NCBI GenBank assembly: GCA_002317175.1 | Contig: DCJA01000033.1 | Span: 1 to 14,451, forward strand | From: Lachnospiraceae bacterium UBA1712 | GTDB taxonomy: Bacteria > Bacillota > Clostridia > Lachnospirales > Lachnospiraceae | Direction: 5' to 3' | Length of the DNA: 14,451 nucleotides | Shown: positions 6,868-14,036 of the stretch, one piece after another | Numbering within the stretch: the first letter of the stretch is position 1 | Layout of the letters: every line of letters begins with the position of its first letter | Position numbers and translations under genes: made by a program | The notes under the pieces: generated by a model | Seen by the model: only the letters and a program-made list of their open reading frames with translations | Told to the model about the DNA's origin: nothing | Databases searched by the model: none

Positions 6868-7818
6868 TTATTCCTCAGACTGGTTAAGCTGAAGATCTAA
6901 TTCCTTAAGCTTTGCAAGAACTTCCTCTAATGACTTGCGACCAAGGTTACGAACCTTCATCATCTCGTCTGGAGTCTTGTTTGTTAATTCCTGAACTGTG
7001 TTAATTCCAGCTCTCTTTAAGCAGTTGTATGAACGAACTGAAAGCTCGAGTTCATCAATGCTCATCTCAAGAACCTTTTCCTTCTTATCATCTTCCTTGA
7101 TGCTCATAACTTCTGCACGCTGAGCATTCTCAGAAAGATCAACAAACAGGCTTAAGTGCTCGCTAAGTACCTTAGCAGCTAAGCTTACTGCTTCATCTGG
7201 AATAAGTGTTCCATTTGTATATACATCGATTGTCAGCTTATCATAATCTGTAATCTGACCAACACGTGTATTCTGAACTGTTACATTAACACGCTCAACT
7301 GGTGTATAGATAGAATCGATTGGAATAATACCGATTGGTAATTCTTCATTCTTATTCTTATCTGCACTTACATAACCTCTACCCTTAGTAATGGTTAATT
7401 CCATGTATAACTTACCACCTGAAAGTGTAGCTATAACCTGGTTAGGGTTCATGATTTCAATATCAGAATCGCACTGAATATCAGAAGCTCTTACAACACC
7501 TTCGCCTTCAAAGTCAATGTATGCTGTCTTTGGCTCGTTAGACTCGCTACTATTCTTAATAGCAAGACTCTTAATATTCATAATGATTTCTGTAACATCT
7601 TCTTTAACACCTTCAATTGAACTGAATTCATGAAGAACTCCTTCAATCTTAACCTGGCTTACAGCTGCTCCAGGAAGTGATGAAAGCATAATTCTTCTTA
7701 AAGAATTACCAAGTGTGATACCGTAGCCTCTCTCGAGTGGTTCAACTACAAACTTACCATACTTCTTGTCTTCAGAAATCTCTGCAACTTCGATATTTGG
7801 TCTTTCAAAATCAAACAC
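6868..7818 (-). CDS. rpoA: DNA-directed RNA polymerase subunit alpha
   Basis: The protein has 316 residues, the normal length. The N-terminal dimerisation domain spans about 1-230 with LERGYGITLGNSLRRIMLSS at 28-47. The C-terminal DNA- and activator-binding domain spans about 250-310 and holds VRSYNCLKRAGI from 261, where R262 corresponds to the key UP-element-binding Arg of the family. The start codon is GTG at 7818, with an excellent AGGAGGGTG upstream, so initiation efficiency may be set by the weaker codon. It lies between rpsD and rplQ, the usual alpha-operon order. A 109-base gap before rplQ holds only a weak GTCAG/CTGAC hairpin. Confidence 0.98.
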   Translation of the reverse strand: MFDFERPNIEVAEISEDKKYGKFVVEPLERGYGITLGNSLRRIMLSSLPGAAVSQVKIEGVLHEFSSIEGVKEDVTEIIMNIKSLAIKNSSESNEPKTAYIDFEGEGVVRASDIQCDSDIEIMNPNQVIATLSGGKLYMELTITKGRGYVSADKNKNEELPIGIIPIDSIYTPVERVNVTVQNTRVGQITDYDKLTIDVYTNGTLIPDEAVSLAAKVLSEHLSLFVDLSENAQRAEVMSIKEDDKKEKVLEMSIDELELSVRSYNCLKRAGINTVQELTNKTPDEMMKVRNLGRKSLEEVLAKLKELDLQLNQSEE

Positions 7819-7863
7819 TGTAACACCCTCCTATAAATAATTATATGAATTGATCTACGCTTC

Positions 7864-8457
7864 TTACTTAGAGTACAACTCGACGATAAGCATTTCGTCT
7901 ACTGGTACATCGATCATTTCTCTTGAAGGTAAGTTCTTTACTGTACCCTTAAGAGCTTCGATATCAGCGTCCATCCATTCAGGAACAAGGCGTCCACCTG
8001 TTACTTCTACGATATCCTTATATCTCTGAAGTGACTTTGACTTCTCTCTAATTTCGATAACATCACCAGCCTTGATGAGGTATGAAGGAATGTTGATGCA
8101 CTTACCATTTACAAGTACATGCTTGTGATCAACGATCTGTCTTGCTTCACGACGTGTACGAGCGAATCCCATACGGAAGATAACGCTGTCAAGTCTTCTC
8201 TCAAGGAGAACCATTAAGTTCTCACCAGTCATACCCTTCTGTCTATCAGCCTTTGCATAGTAATTTCTGAAAGGCTTCTCAAGTACGCCGTAGATGAATT
8301 TAGCCTTCTGCTTCTCACGTAACTGGAGTGCATACTCGCTCTTCTTCTTACCAGCGTTAGCTTTAGTTCTGTTTGATTTCTTATCATATCCTAAGAATGT
8401 TGGATCAAGATCAAGTGATCTACATCTCTTGAGGACTGGTGTACGATTTACTGCCAT
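7864..8457 (-). CDS. rpsD: 30S ribosomal protein S4 (zinc-free form)
   Basis: This 197-residue protein opens MAVNRTPVLKRCRSLDLDP and carries the S4 RNA-binding domain (about 87-150), with RRLDSVIFRMGFARTRREAR and the HVLVNGKCINIPSY segment. S4 nucleates 30S assembly on the 5' domain of 16S rRNA. The N-terminal four-Cys zinc ribbon of the C+ form is absent; only one Cys is present in that region, so this is a C- paralog. A perfect AGGAGG precedes the ATG. It sits in the alpha operon between rpsK and rpoA. S4 is the translational repressor of this operon in E. coli; a similar role here is inferred from the structured leader before rpsM. Confidence 0.97.
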   Translation of the reverse strand: MAVNRTPVLKRCRSLDLDPTFLGYDKKSNRTKANAGKKKSEYALQLREKQKAKFIYGVLEKPFRNYYAKADRQKGMTGENLMVLLERRLDSVIFRMGFARTRREARQIVDHKHVLVNGKCINIPSYLIKAGDVIEIREKSKSLQRYKDIVEVTGGRLVPEWMDADIEALKGTVKNLPSREMIDVPVDEMLIVELYSK

Positions 8458-8595
8458 TATTTTTTCCTCCTAAAATTGTTTACAGCCTTAATAAAGGTCT
8501 TCTTCCAACTTAATTATATTAATAGAAACATTTATTATATCTACGCTGTCTAAACAGCAAGATAATCGTAATTACAATTCCTTTCGGAAATGTCA
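8458..8595 (-). promoter_or_regulatory. Structured rpsK-rpsD spacer, possible S4 control region or internal promoter
   Basis: The 138-base gap is long for this operon. Minus-strand RNA can form GCTGT/ACAGC with a TTAG loop (8558-8545) and TTCC/GGAA with a GAAA loop (8589-8578). A TATAAT (8539-8534) follows the first hairpin, but the best -35 (TTGCTG) is only 15 bases away, so an internal promoter is weakly supported. Function is inferred from length and position only. Confidence 0.3.
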
Positions 8596-8991
8596 CTACA
8601 CACGACGACGCTTTGGTGGGCGGCATCCGTTATGTGGTACAGGTGTAACATCCTTAATACTTACTACGTTAAGGCCTGTAGCCTGGAGTGCTCTGATAGC
8701 TGCTTCACGTCCTGAACCTGGCCCCTTAACGAATACATCAACAGTCTTAAGGCCATGCACGAGTGCTGCCTTTGTAGCAGTCTCTGCTGCCATCTGTGCT
8801 GCATAAGGAGTAGATTTCTTTGAACCTCTAAATCCAAGACCACCGGCACTTGCCCAGCTTAAAGCATTACCTTCAGCATCTGTTAATGTAACGATTGTGT
8901 TGTTAAAAGATGCCTGAATATGTGCCTGTCCATGTTCAACGTTTTTTCTAATACGCTTCTTTGTTGTTTTCTTTGCAACCTGTTTAGCCAT
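8596..8991 (-). CDS. rpsK: 30S ribosomal protein S11
   Basis: This 131-residue protein has the S11 core: AHIQASFNNTIVTLTDAEGN, GFRGSKKSTPYAAQ, and the C-terminal signature DVTPVPHNGCRPPKRRRV. S11 forms part of the 30S platform near the mRNA exit. The ATG at 8991 is preceded only by a weak AGTAGG about 12 bases away, poorer than its neighbours, suggesting translation partly coupled to rpsM 37 bases upstream. A shifted reading frame inside it (8664-8849) is a shadow. Confidence 0.98.
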   Translation of the reverse strand: MAKQVAKKTTKKRIRKNVEHGQAHIQASFNNTIVTLTDAEGNALSWASAGGLGFRGSKKSTPYAAQMAAETATKAALVHGLKTVDVFVKGPGSGREAAIRALQATGLNVVSIKDVTPVPHNGCRPPKRRRV

Positions 8992-9028
8992 GATAAAACT
9001 AACCTACTTTCTTCTTAATAAATACTAA

Positions 9029-9397
9029 TTACTTCTTCTTGTTAGCAACTGTTCTCTTTGGACCCTTACGAGTTCTAGCATTTGTCTTAGTCTTCTGTCC
9101 ACGAACTGGAAGAGATTTTCTATGACGAATACCTCTGTAGCATCCGATTTCCTGTAATCTCTTGATATCAAGAGCTGTCTGTCTACGAAGATCACCTTCT
9201 ACAGTATACTCTGCATCGATAACTTCGCTAAGAACCTTAACTTCATCATCTGTTAAGTCTCTTACACGTGTGTCAGGATTAACCTTTGCTTTCTCAAGAA
9301 TGTTTGTTGCGCTTACGCGACCAATACCATAGATGTATGTCAAGCCGATTTCAATACGCTTGTCTCTAGGTAAGTCAACACCTGCAATACGAGCCAT
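9029..9397 (-). CDS. rpsM: 30S ribosomal protein S13
   Basis: The 122 residues begin MARIAGVDLPRDKRIEIGLT and contain the helix-turn-helix YGIGRVSATNIL, the CYRGIRHRKSLPVRGQ signature and a lysine-rich tail that contacts P-site tRNA. S13 sits in the 30S head and bridges to the 50S subunit. TGGAGGA lies at good spacing before the ATG. It is the first gene of the alpha set (rpsM-rpsK-rpsD-rpoA-rplQ), following rpmJ after an unusually long, structured 182-base gap. Confidence 0.98.
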   Translation of the reverse strand: MARIAGVDLPRDKRIEIGLTYIYGIGRVSATNILEKAKVNPDTRVRDLTDDEVKVLSEVIDAEYTVEGDLRRQTALDIKRLQEIGCYRGIRHRKSLPVRGQKTKTNARTRKGPKRTVANKKK

Positions 9398-9579
9398 TTT
9401 TGTTCCTCCATTTTCTTTTAATAAAACTAATTGATTGGGGCGTGGTCTATTCGCCCGGTCGGTATATACCGACTTTTCCGATACTGTGTAACATTATTCT
9501 CGGTATCAAAAAGCAATATCTCGTAGGCTCTACGATCTATTATCTTTCCTTTAATACGAACATAATGTGACAGGATAAA
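9398..9579 (-). promoter_or_regulatory. Structured leader before rpsM (candidate alpha-operon autoregulatory element)
   Basis: This 182-base gap holds several hairpins in minus-strand RNA: TCGTAG/CTACGA with a 3-base loop (9535-9521), the perfect 16-base palindrome GTCGGTATATACCGAC (9473-9458), and GGGCG/CGCCC around a 9-base loop (9456-9438). TCGGTAT inside the palindrome (9472-9466) can instead pair with an upstream ATACCGA (9506-9500), so two hairpins exclude each other. The element ends about 40 bases before the rpsM start. In E. coli the S4 repressor binds a pseudoknot at this same position; the parallel is inference, and no sequence match to that element was made. Confidence 0.5.
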
Positions 9580-9693
9580 TTAACCCTGTCTCTGCTTGTG
9601 CTTTGGATTCTCACAGATAATTCTGATAGATCCCTTTCTCTTAATAACTTTGCACTTTTCACAAATCGGCTTTACTGATGATCTAACCTTCAT
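9580..9693 (-). CDS. rpmJ: 50S ribosomal protein L36 (zinc-binding form)
   Basis: Reading the minus strand from the ATG at 9693 gives 37 residues, MKVRSSVKPICEKCKVIKRK onward, ending KHKQRQG and a TAA stop at 9582-9580. Length and sequence are those of L36, the smallest 50S protein. The zinc knuckle is complete: C11, C14, C27 and H32. AAAGGAGGG precedes the ATG. It lies between infA and rpsM as in most Firmicutes and is the first gene after the promoter at 9739-9767. Confidence 0.97.
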   Translation of the reverse strand: MKVRSSVKPICEKCKVIKRKGSIRIICENPKHKQRQG

Positions 9694-9738
9694 GTTAAAC
9701 CCTCCTTTCTTGCCTCTCTTACAAAAAGACCGTTTTAT

Positions 9739-9767
9739 AGTATAACACGCAATGTGTTAAACTTCAA
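9739..9767 (-). promoter_or_regulatory. Promoter upstream of rpmJ and the alpha genes
   Basis: On the minus strand TTGAAG (9767-9762, four of six matches) is followed after exactly 17 bases by TATACT (9744-9739). Transcription would start near 9732, about 40 bases before rpmJ. The spacer contains the inverted repeat AACAC-ATTGC-GTGTT, a possible operator or chance. The promoter would let rpmJ to rplQ be expressed independently of the long spc transcript. Confidence 0.68.
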
Positions 9768-9777
9768 TACTAATATT

Positions 9778-9996
9778 TTATTTATCTCTCCAGATTATTC
9801 TGCCCTTGCTCAAATCATATGGAGACATCTCAAGAGTTACCTTGTCGCCTGGCAATATACGAATAAAGTTCTGACGAAGCTTTCCACTTATATGTGCAAG
9901 AACTTTATGTCCATTTTCAAGTTCAACCTGGAACATTGTATTAGGAAGTTTCTCAACTACTGTTCCTTCAATTTCAATTACGTCAGATTTTGACAT
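9778..9996 (-). CDS. infA: Translation initiation factor IF-1
   Basis: The 72-residue protein, starting MSKSDVIEIEGTVVEKLPNT, is a single S1-like OB fold with the IF1 motifs MFQVELENGHKVLAHISGK and IRILPGDKVTLEMSPYDLSKGRI. IF1 binds the 30S A site during initiation. GAGGAGGA precedes the ATG. It lies 29 bases after map, so the small KOW-domain RNA-binding gene that, to my knowledge, occurs between map and infA in many Clostridia is absent. Confidence 0.98.
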   Translation of the reverse strand: MSKSDVIEIEGTVVEKLPNTMFQVELENGHKVLAHISGKLRQNFIRILPGDKVTLEMSPYDLSKGRIIWRDK

Positions 9997-10025
9997 TCTG
10001 TATCCTCCTCATTCTGGAAAACAAT

Positions 10026-10778
10026 TTATAACAATGTTAATATTTCTGGTTCACCTTCTGTAATAAGAATAGTATTTTCATAATGTGCTGATGGAAGACC
10101 ATCCTCTGCAACTACTGTCCAGTCATCATCCAGCCATTCCACATCTGCTCTTCCCATGTTAATCATAGGTTCAACCGCAAGTGTCATGCCAGGAACAAGC
10201 TTTGGACCTTTTCTTGGCTGAGCGAAGTTTGGTATCTGTGGATCCTCATGAAGATGAGTTCCAATTCCGTGTCCAACCAACTCTCTTACTATTCCGTATC
10301 CGTACTGTGATACATATGCATCAATAGCATTGCTTATGTCATATAGATGGTTACCCGCCTTAGCATACTTGATACCTTCGAAAAAGCTTTCCTTTGTGAT
10401 TCTCATAAGATCTTCACATTCTTTACTTACTTTTCCAACTGCGTATGTTCTTGCAGCATCTGAATGATATCCTTTATATATAAGTCCTGCATCAAGACTT
10501 ACTATATCGCCTTCCTTAAGGATTCTGTTCTTGGATGGAATACCATGAACAACTTCTTCATTGACCGATACACAAATGGAAGCTGGGAATCCATTGTAGT
10601 TAAGGAAATTAGGAATACATCCTGCATCTCTGATTAGCTTCTCTCCAAGTTTGTCGACATCAAGTGTAGACATTCCCGGCTTAATTGCTTTACCCAATTC
10701 ATCATGAACCTTTGCAAGTATCTTGCAGGATTCACGCATTAACTCAATTTCTCTTGGTGACTTAATTGATATTGCCAT
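10026..10778 (-). CDS. map: Type I methionine aminopeptidase
   Basis: The 250-residue protein has the five metal ligands of the family: D96, D107, H170, E203 and E234, plus the substrate-contacting H78. It lacks the N-terminal zinc-finger extension, so it is a type Ia bacterial enzyme. It removes the initiator Met from nascent proteins after deformylation. GGAG stands about 11 bases before the ATG at 10778, 17 bases after the adk stop. The SecY-Adk-Map-IF1 order is typical for Firmicutes and suggests one spc transcript. Confidence 0.98.
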   Translation of the reverse strand: MAISIKSPREIELMRESCKILAKVHDELGKAIKPGMSTLDVDKLGEKLIRDAGCIPNFLNYNGFPASICVSVNEEVVHGIPSKNRILKEGDIVSLDAGLIYKGYHSDAARTYAVGKVSKECEDLMRITKESFFEGIKYAKAGNHLYDISNAIDAYVSQYGYGIVRELVGHGIGTHLHEDPQIPNFAQPRKGPKLVPGMTLAVEPMINMGRADVEWLDDDWTVVAEDGLPSAHYENTILITEGEPEILTLL

Positions 10779-10795
10779 ATTACTAATAACTCCAA

Positions 10796-11437
10796 TTAAC
10801 CAAGTATGTTTACGATTGCTGCAAATACATCTGCTGAATCAACTGTTCCATCAACTGTCTTAAGAATATTCTTCTTTGTATAGAAGTCAATGAGTGGCTG
10901 TGTCTGCTCATGATATACACCAAGTCTCTTAAGTACTGTTTCTGGTGCATCATCATCACGAAGGATAAGTTCGCTACCACACTTATCACAGATGCCTTCC
11001 TGCTTTGGTGGAATATGTACTATATGATATGTAGCTCCACATGCAACACAGGCTCTTCTTCCTGACATTCTCTTTACAATGTTTTCGTCTGGAACGTCAA
11101 CATCGATTGCAAAATCAATCTGATCTCCAAGCTTTGTAAGCTCACTGTCAAGAACCTCTGCCTGAGGAATAGTTCTTGGGAAACCATCAAGTACATAGCC
11201 ATTCTTGCAGTCAGCCTGAGCTACTCTGTCAAGAAGAATTCTAACTGTAAGTTCGTCTGGAACAAGCTGTCCCTGATCCATATACTTCTTAGCTTCCATT
11301 CCGAGTTCTGTACCGTTCTTGATATTTGCTCTGAAGATATCTCCTGTTGAGATATGTGGAATAGAATATTTATCTGCAATCATTTTTGCCTGTGTACCTT
11401 TACCAGCACCAGGAGCACCTAACATGATAATTTTCAT
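10796..11437 (-). CDS. adk: Adenylate kinase with zinc-binding LID
   Basis: The 213-residue enzyme interconverts ATP plus AMP with 2 ADP. The P-loop GAPGAGKGT is at 7-15, the AMP-binding STGDIFR at 30-36, and LDGFPRT at 83-89. The LID domain is the long form and carries four cysteines, C130, C133, C150 and C153, a structural zinc site common in Gram-positive enzymes. CGGAGA precedes the ATG. It follows secY after 103 bases that contain a 10-base-pair stem-loop. Confidence 0.98.
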   Translation of the reverse strand: MKIIMLGAPGAGKGTQAKMIADKYSIPHISTGDIFRANIKNGTELGMEAKKYMDQGQLVPDELTVRILLDRVAQADCKNGYVLDGFPRTIPQAEVLDSELTKLGDQIDFAIDVDVPDENIVKRMSGRRACVACGATYHIVHIPPKQEGICDKCGSELILRDDDAPETVLKRLGVYHEQTQPLIDFYTKKNILKTVDGTVDSADVFAAIVNILG

Positions 11438-11494
11438 AATAATAATCTCCGTTCTTTTTGAGAATTTTCTGACTCTGTCATTTTACGCCGTTTT

Positions 11495-11520
11495 GGGACA
11501 GTACCACAAAGCACTGCCCC
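11495..11520 (-). other. Stem-loop in the secY-adk gap
   Basis: In minus-strand RNA GGGGCAGTGC (11520-11511) pairs with GTACTGTCCC (11504-11495) around TTTGTG, a 10-base-pair stem with two G-U pairs. No T-run follows on either strand (AAAACGGCG on the minus strand), so it is not a standard intrinsic terminator. An RNA-processing or mRNA-stability element is possible. Confidence 0.5.
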
Positions 11521-11540
11521 TAAACGTACATAATTATTTA

Positions 11541-12851
11541 TTAATCATTTAAGAATCCCTTATAGTTACGAACAAGCATCTGAGATTCAACCTGCTTGAT
11601 TGTCTCAAGGATTACACTTACGATGATGATCAAGCTTGTACCACCGAAGGATACGCTTGCACCGAATACACCATTGAAAACATATGGTAAAACACCAACA
11701 ATTGTTAAGCCTACAGCACCAATAAAGATAATGTAATTCAAAATCTTTGTAAGGTAATCACTGGTTGGCTTACCAGGTCTGATACCTGGAATAAATCCGC
11801 CGCTCTTCTTCATGTTGTCGGCGATTTCCAATGGATTAAATGTTATTGATGTATAGAAGTATGCGAAGAAGATTACCATAGCAATATATACTACTAAACC
11901 TATTGAATACTTCATGTTGCTTGGATTACACCAATAAGACTGGCTGATGTACTTCATGAACTCAGACCAGAACTCATTCAGCGAAACGCCAAAGAGTGGA
12001 ATAATTACTCTAGGGAATTCCATAATTGATGAAGCAAAGATAATTGGCATAACACCGGCTGTGTTAATTCTAAGTGGAATATATGTAGCCTGTCCACCAA
12101 CCATCTTTCTACCCTGCATCTTCTTTGCATACTGTACTGGAATCTTTCTGATACCGTCATTAAGAACGATAACGAGAATTACCATGAACAGAATAATTGC
12201 AATGATAACCAATGCTGAAACTGCTCCAACACCAATGGATTTGTCCTTAACAAACTGCTGATAAAGACTTTCCATATCTGAAGGAATTCTAGAAATAATG
12301 TTGATTGTCAATACAATCGATATACCATTTCCAACACCATTCTCTGTAATTCTTTCACCGAACCACATAAGAATAGCTGAACCAGCTGTAAGACACGCAA
12401 TAACTGTAATAACATTTAATGCGTTATACGCTTCAAGGATATTTCTTCTACCAAATCCGATAGCCATAGCTGTTGACTCGATAAGAGCAAGACCTACTGT
12501 TACATATCTTGTAATTGAAGCAATCTTCTTTCTGCCTTCTTCTCCATCTTTCTGCATCTCCTCTAATTTAGGAATTGCGATTGTGAGAAGCTGCATAATG
12601 ATTGAAGATGTAATATATGGTGTGATATTTAATGCAAATACCGACATGTTCATAAATGAACCACCTGTAAATGCATTTAACAAACCAGACTCACCAAGCT
12701 GTGCCTTATACCAGGATGCAAAGTATTCACGATTAACACCTGGTACTGGCAATTCGCAGCCCATTCTGATGATGACAAGCATCATCAGAGTATAGAGCAA
12801 CTTCATTCTGATTTCTTTAATCTTGAATGCATTCTTAAGTGTAGTTAACAT
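11541..12851 (-). CDS. secY: Protein translocase subunit SecY
   Basis: The 436-residue membrane protein shows the ten-helix pattern of SecY, from TM1 at about 18-35 with CELPVPGVN after it to the final helix near 395-415. The plug region GGSFMNMSVFALNITPYI is at 63-80, and the NGVGNGIS loop before TM5 is at 161-168. The long cytoplasmic loop with GFIPGIRPGKPTSDYL lies between TM8 and TM9 and contacts SecA and the ribosome. It forms the export channel with SecE and SecG encoded elsewhere. Its ATG overlaps the rplO stop as TAATG, implying coupled translation. The large rightward reading frames inside it (for example 12298-12795) are shadows. Confidence 0.98.
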   Translation of the reverse strand: MLTTLKNAFKIKEIRMKLLYTLMMLVIIRMGCELPVPGVNREYFASWYKAQLGESGLLNAFTGGSFMNMSVFALNITPYITSSIIMQLLTIAIPKLEEMQKDGEEGRKKIASITRYVTVGLALIESTAMAIGFGRRNILEAYNALNVITVIACLTAGSAILMWFGERITENGVGNGISIVLTINIISRIPSDMESLYQQFVKDKSIGVGAVSALVIIAIILFMVILVIVLNDGIRKIPVQYAKKMQGRKMVGGQATYIPLRINTAGVMPIIFASSIMEFPRVIIPLFGVSLNEFWSEFMKYISQSYWCNPSNMKYSIGLVVYIAMVIFFAYFYTSITFNPLEIADNMKKSGGFIPGIRPGKPTSDYLTKILNYIIFIGAVGLTIVGVLPYVFNGVFGASVSFGGTSLIIIVSVILETIKQVESQMLVRNYKGFLND

Positions 12852-13291
12852 TAGATCACCTCTACTGTTCCACCAAGAGCCTCAATCTTTTCTTTTGCTG
12901 TTGCACTGAATGCATTAGCCTTAACGTTAAGCTTCTTAGTTAATTCACCATTACCAAGGATCTTAACACCATCACGTGCATCCTTGATAAGTCCTACTTC
13001 CATCATCTTTTCTACTGTTACAGTAGAACCACTTCTGAATCTTTCTAACTCGCTAACGTTAATTCCAACGATGTCTTTACTATTTCTGTTAGTAAATCCA
13101 CGCTTTGGAAGACGTCTGTATAATGGCATCTGTCCACCTTCGAATCCGATTCTTGGTGCTCCAGAACGAGCCTTCTGACCTTTATGGCCCTTACCAGCTG
13201 TCTTGCCATTTCCTGAACCGTGTCCACGACCTCTTCTAAAATTATCACTATGTTTAGAACCTGCTGCAGGCTGTAAATTTGATAATTCCAT
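12851..13291 (-). CDS. rplO: 50S ribosomal protein L15
   Basis: The 146 residues show the Gly/Arg/Lys-rich N-terminal extension of L15 (RRGRGHGSGNGKTAGKGHKG, 19-38), the GFEGGQMPLYRRLPKRGF motif and the C-terminal domain with GNGELTKKLNVKANAFSATA. L15 is a late 50S assembly protein. A perfect AGGAGGTG stands 8 bases before the ATG, the strongest ribosome binding site in the window. Its stop overlaps the secY start. Confidence 0.98.
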   Translation of the reverse strand: MELSNLQPAAGSKHSDNFRRGRGHGSGNGKTAGKGHKGQKARSGAPRIGFEGGQMPLYRRLPKRGFTNRNSKDIVGINVSELERFRSGSTVTVEKMMEVGLIKDARDGVKILGNGELTKKLNVKANAFSATAKEKIEALGGTVEVI

Positions 13292-13317
13292 TTTGCTGAC
13301 ACCTCCTATTTTTAATA

Positions 13318-13503
13318 TTAAGCTTCTTCTACCTTAAGCATATAACCAACTTTACGAATCATACCACGTGTTGCATCATTGTCTGGAAGGACAATTGACT
13401 TATTCATCTTTGTAAGACCCATAGCCTCGATTGTTGCTCTGTTCTTTGGAACAGCACCGATAGGAGATTTTACTAAAGTAATTTTTAACATCTTCTCTGC
13501 CAT
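13318..13503 (-). CDS. rpmD: 50S ribosomal protein L30
   Basis: The 61-residue protein, MAEKMLKITLVKSPIGAVPK at the start, with ATIEAMGLTKMNKSIVLPDN and GMIRKVGYMLKVEE, is bacterial L30 of ordinary length. AGGAGGA precedes the ATG. It lies in canonical position between rpsE (13 bases upstream) and rplO (26 bases downstream). Confidence 0.97.
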   Translation of the reverse strand: MAEKMLKITLVKSPIGAVPKNRATIEAMGLTKMNKSIVLPDNDATRGMIRKVGYMLKVEEA

Positions 13504-13516
13504 GTTGCTATTCCTC

Positions 13517-14017
13517 CTAACCTAAAATTTCTTCAACAGATTTTCCACGCATCTTTGCAACTTCTTCTGGGCTCTTAAGCTCGCTTAATCCCTTAATTGT
13601 TGCCATTACTACGTTCTGCTTGTTGTTAGAACCCAAAGATTTTGTACGGATGTTCTTAACGCCTGCAAGTTCACACGCAATACGTGCTGGACCACCAGCG
13701 ATAATACCAGTACCTTCAGGAGCTTTCTTTAAAAGAACTGTTGCAGAACCAAACTTACCTAAGTAATCATGTGTTACTGACTTGTTCTCATCAAGGGCGA
13801 TTTCTACCATGTTCTTGATAGCGTCTTCCTTTCCCTTGCGAATTGCTTCAGGAATTTCTGTTGACTTACCGATACCAGCGCCAACGTGACCATTGCCATC
13901 TCCAACTACTACTAAAGCAGAGAAACGCATTGTACGACCACCCTTTACAACCTTAGTTACTCGCTTGATTGTAACAACCTTTTCAGTTAACTCCATGTTA
14001 GATGTATCTAATTTCAT
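13517..14017 (-). CDS. rpsE: 30S ribosomal protein S5
   Basis: The 166-residue protein has the N-terminal double-stranded-RNA-binding-like domain with the loop RVTKVVKGGRTMRFSALVVV (19-38), where spectinomycin-resistance changes occur in other bacteria (the VKGGR residues are intact), and the C-terminal domain with EGTGIIAGGPARIACELAG. S5 supports decoding accuracy and helicase function at the mRNA entry. GGGAGA lies about 10 bases before the ATG, 19 bases after rplR. Confidence 0.98.
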   Translation of the reverse strand: MKLDTSNMELTEKVVTIKRVTKVVKGGRTMRFSALVVVGDGNGHVGAGIGKSTEIPEAIRKGKEDAIKNMVEIALDENKSVTHDYLGKFGSATVLLKKAPEGTGIIAGGPARIACELAGVKNIRTKSLGSNNKQNVVMATIKGLSELKSPEEVAKMRGKSVEEILG

Positions 14018-14036
14018 GTGTCGTATTCTCCCTTTC

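Noticed and set aside
9754..9993. 79-codon rightward frame opposite infA
   Set aside because: Antisense shadow of infA covering the promoter region; no family resemblance.
12298..12795. 165-codon rightward reading frame opposite secY
   Set aside because: It is antisense to well-conserved SecY, has no recognisable protein features or ribosome binding site, and the codon bias of secY explains the open frame.
13045..13302. 85-codon leftward frame overlapping rplO
   Set aside because: Frame-shifted reading of rplO; the L15 frame has the strong ribosome binding site and full homology.
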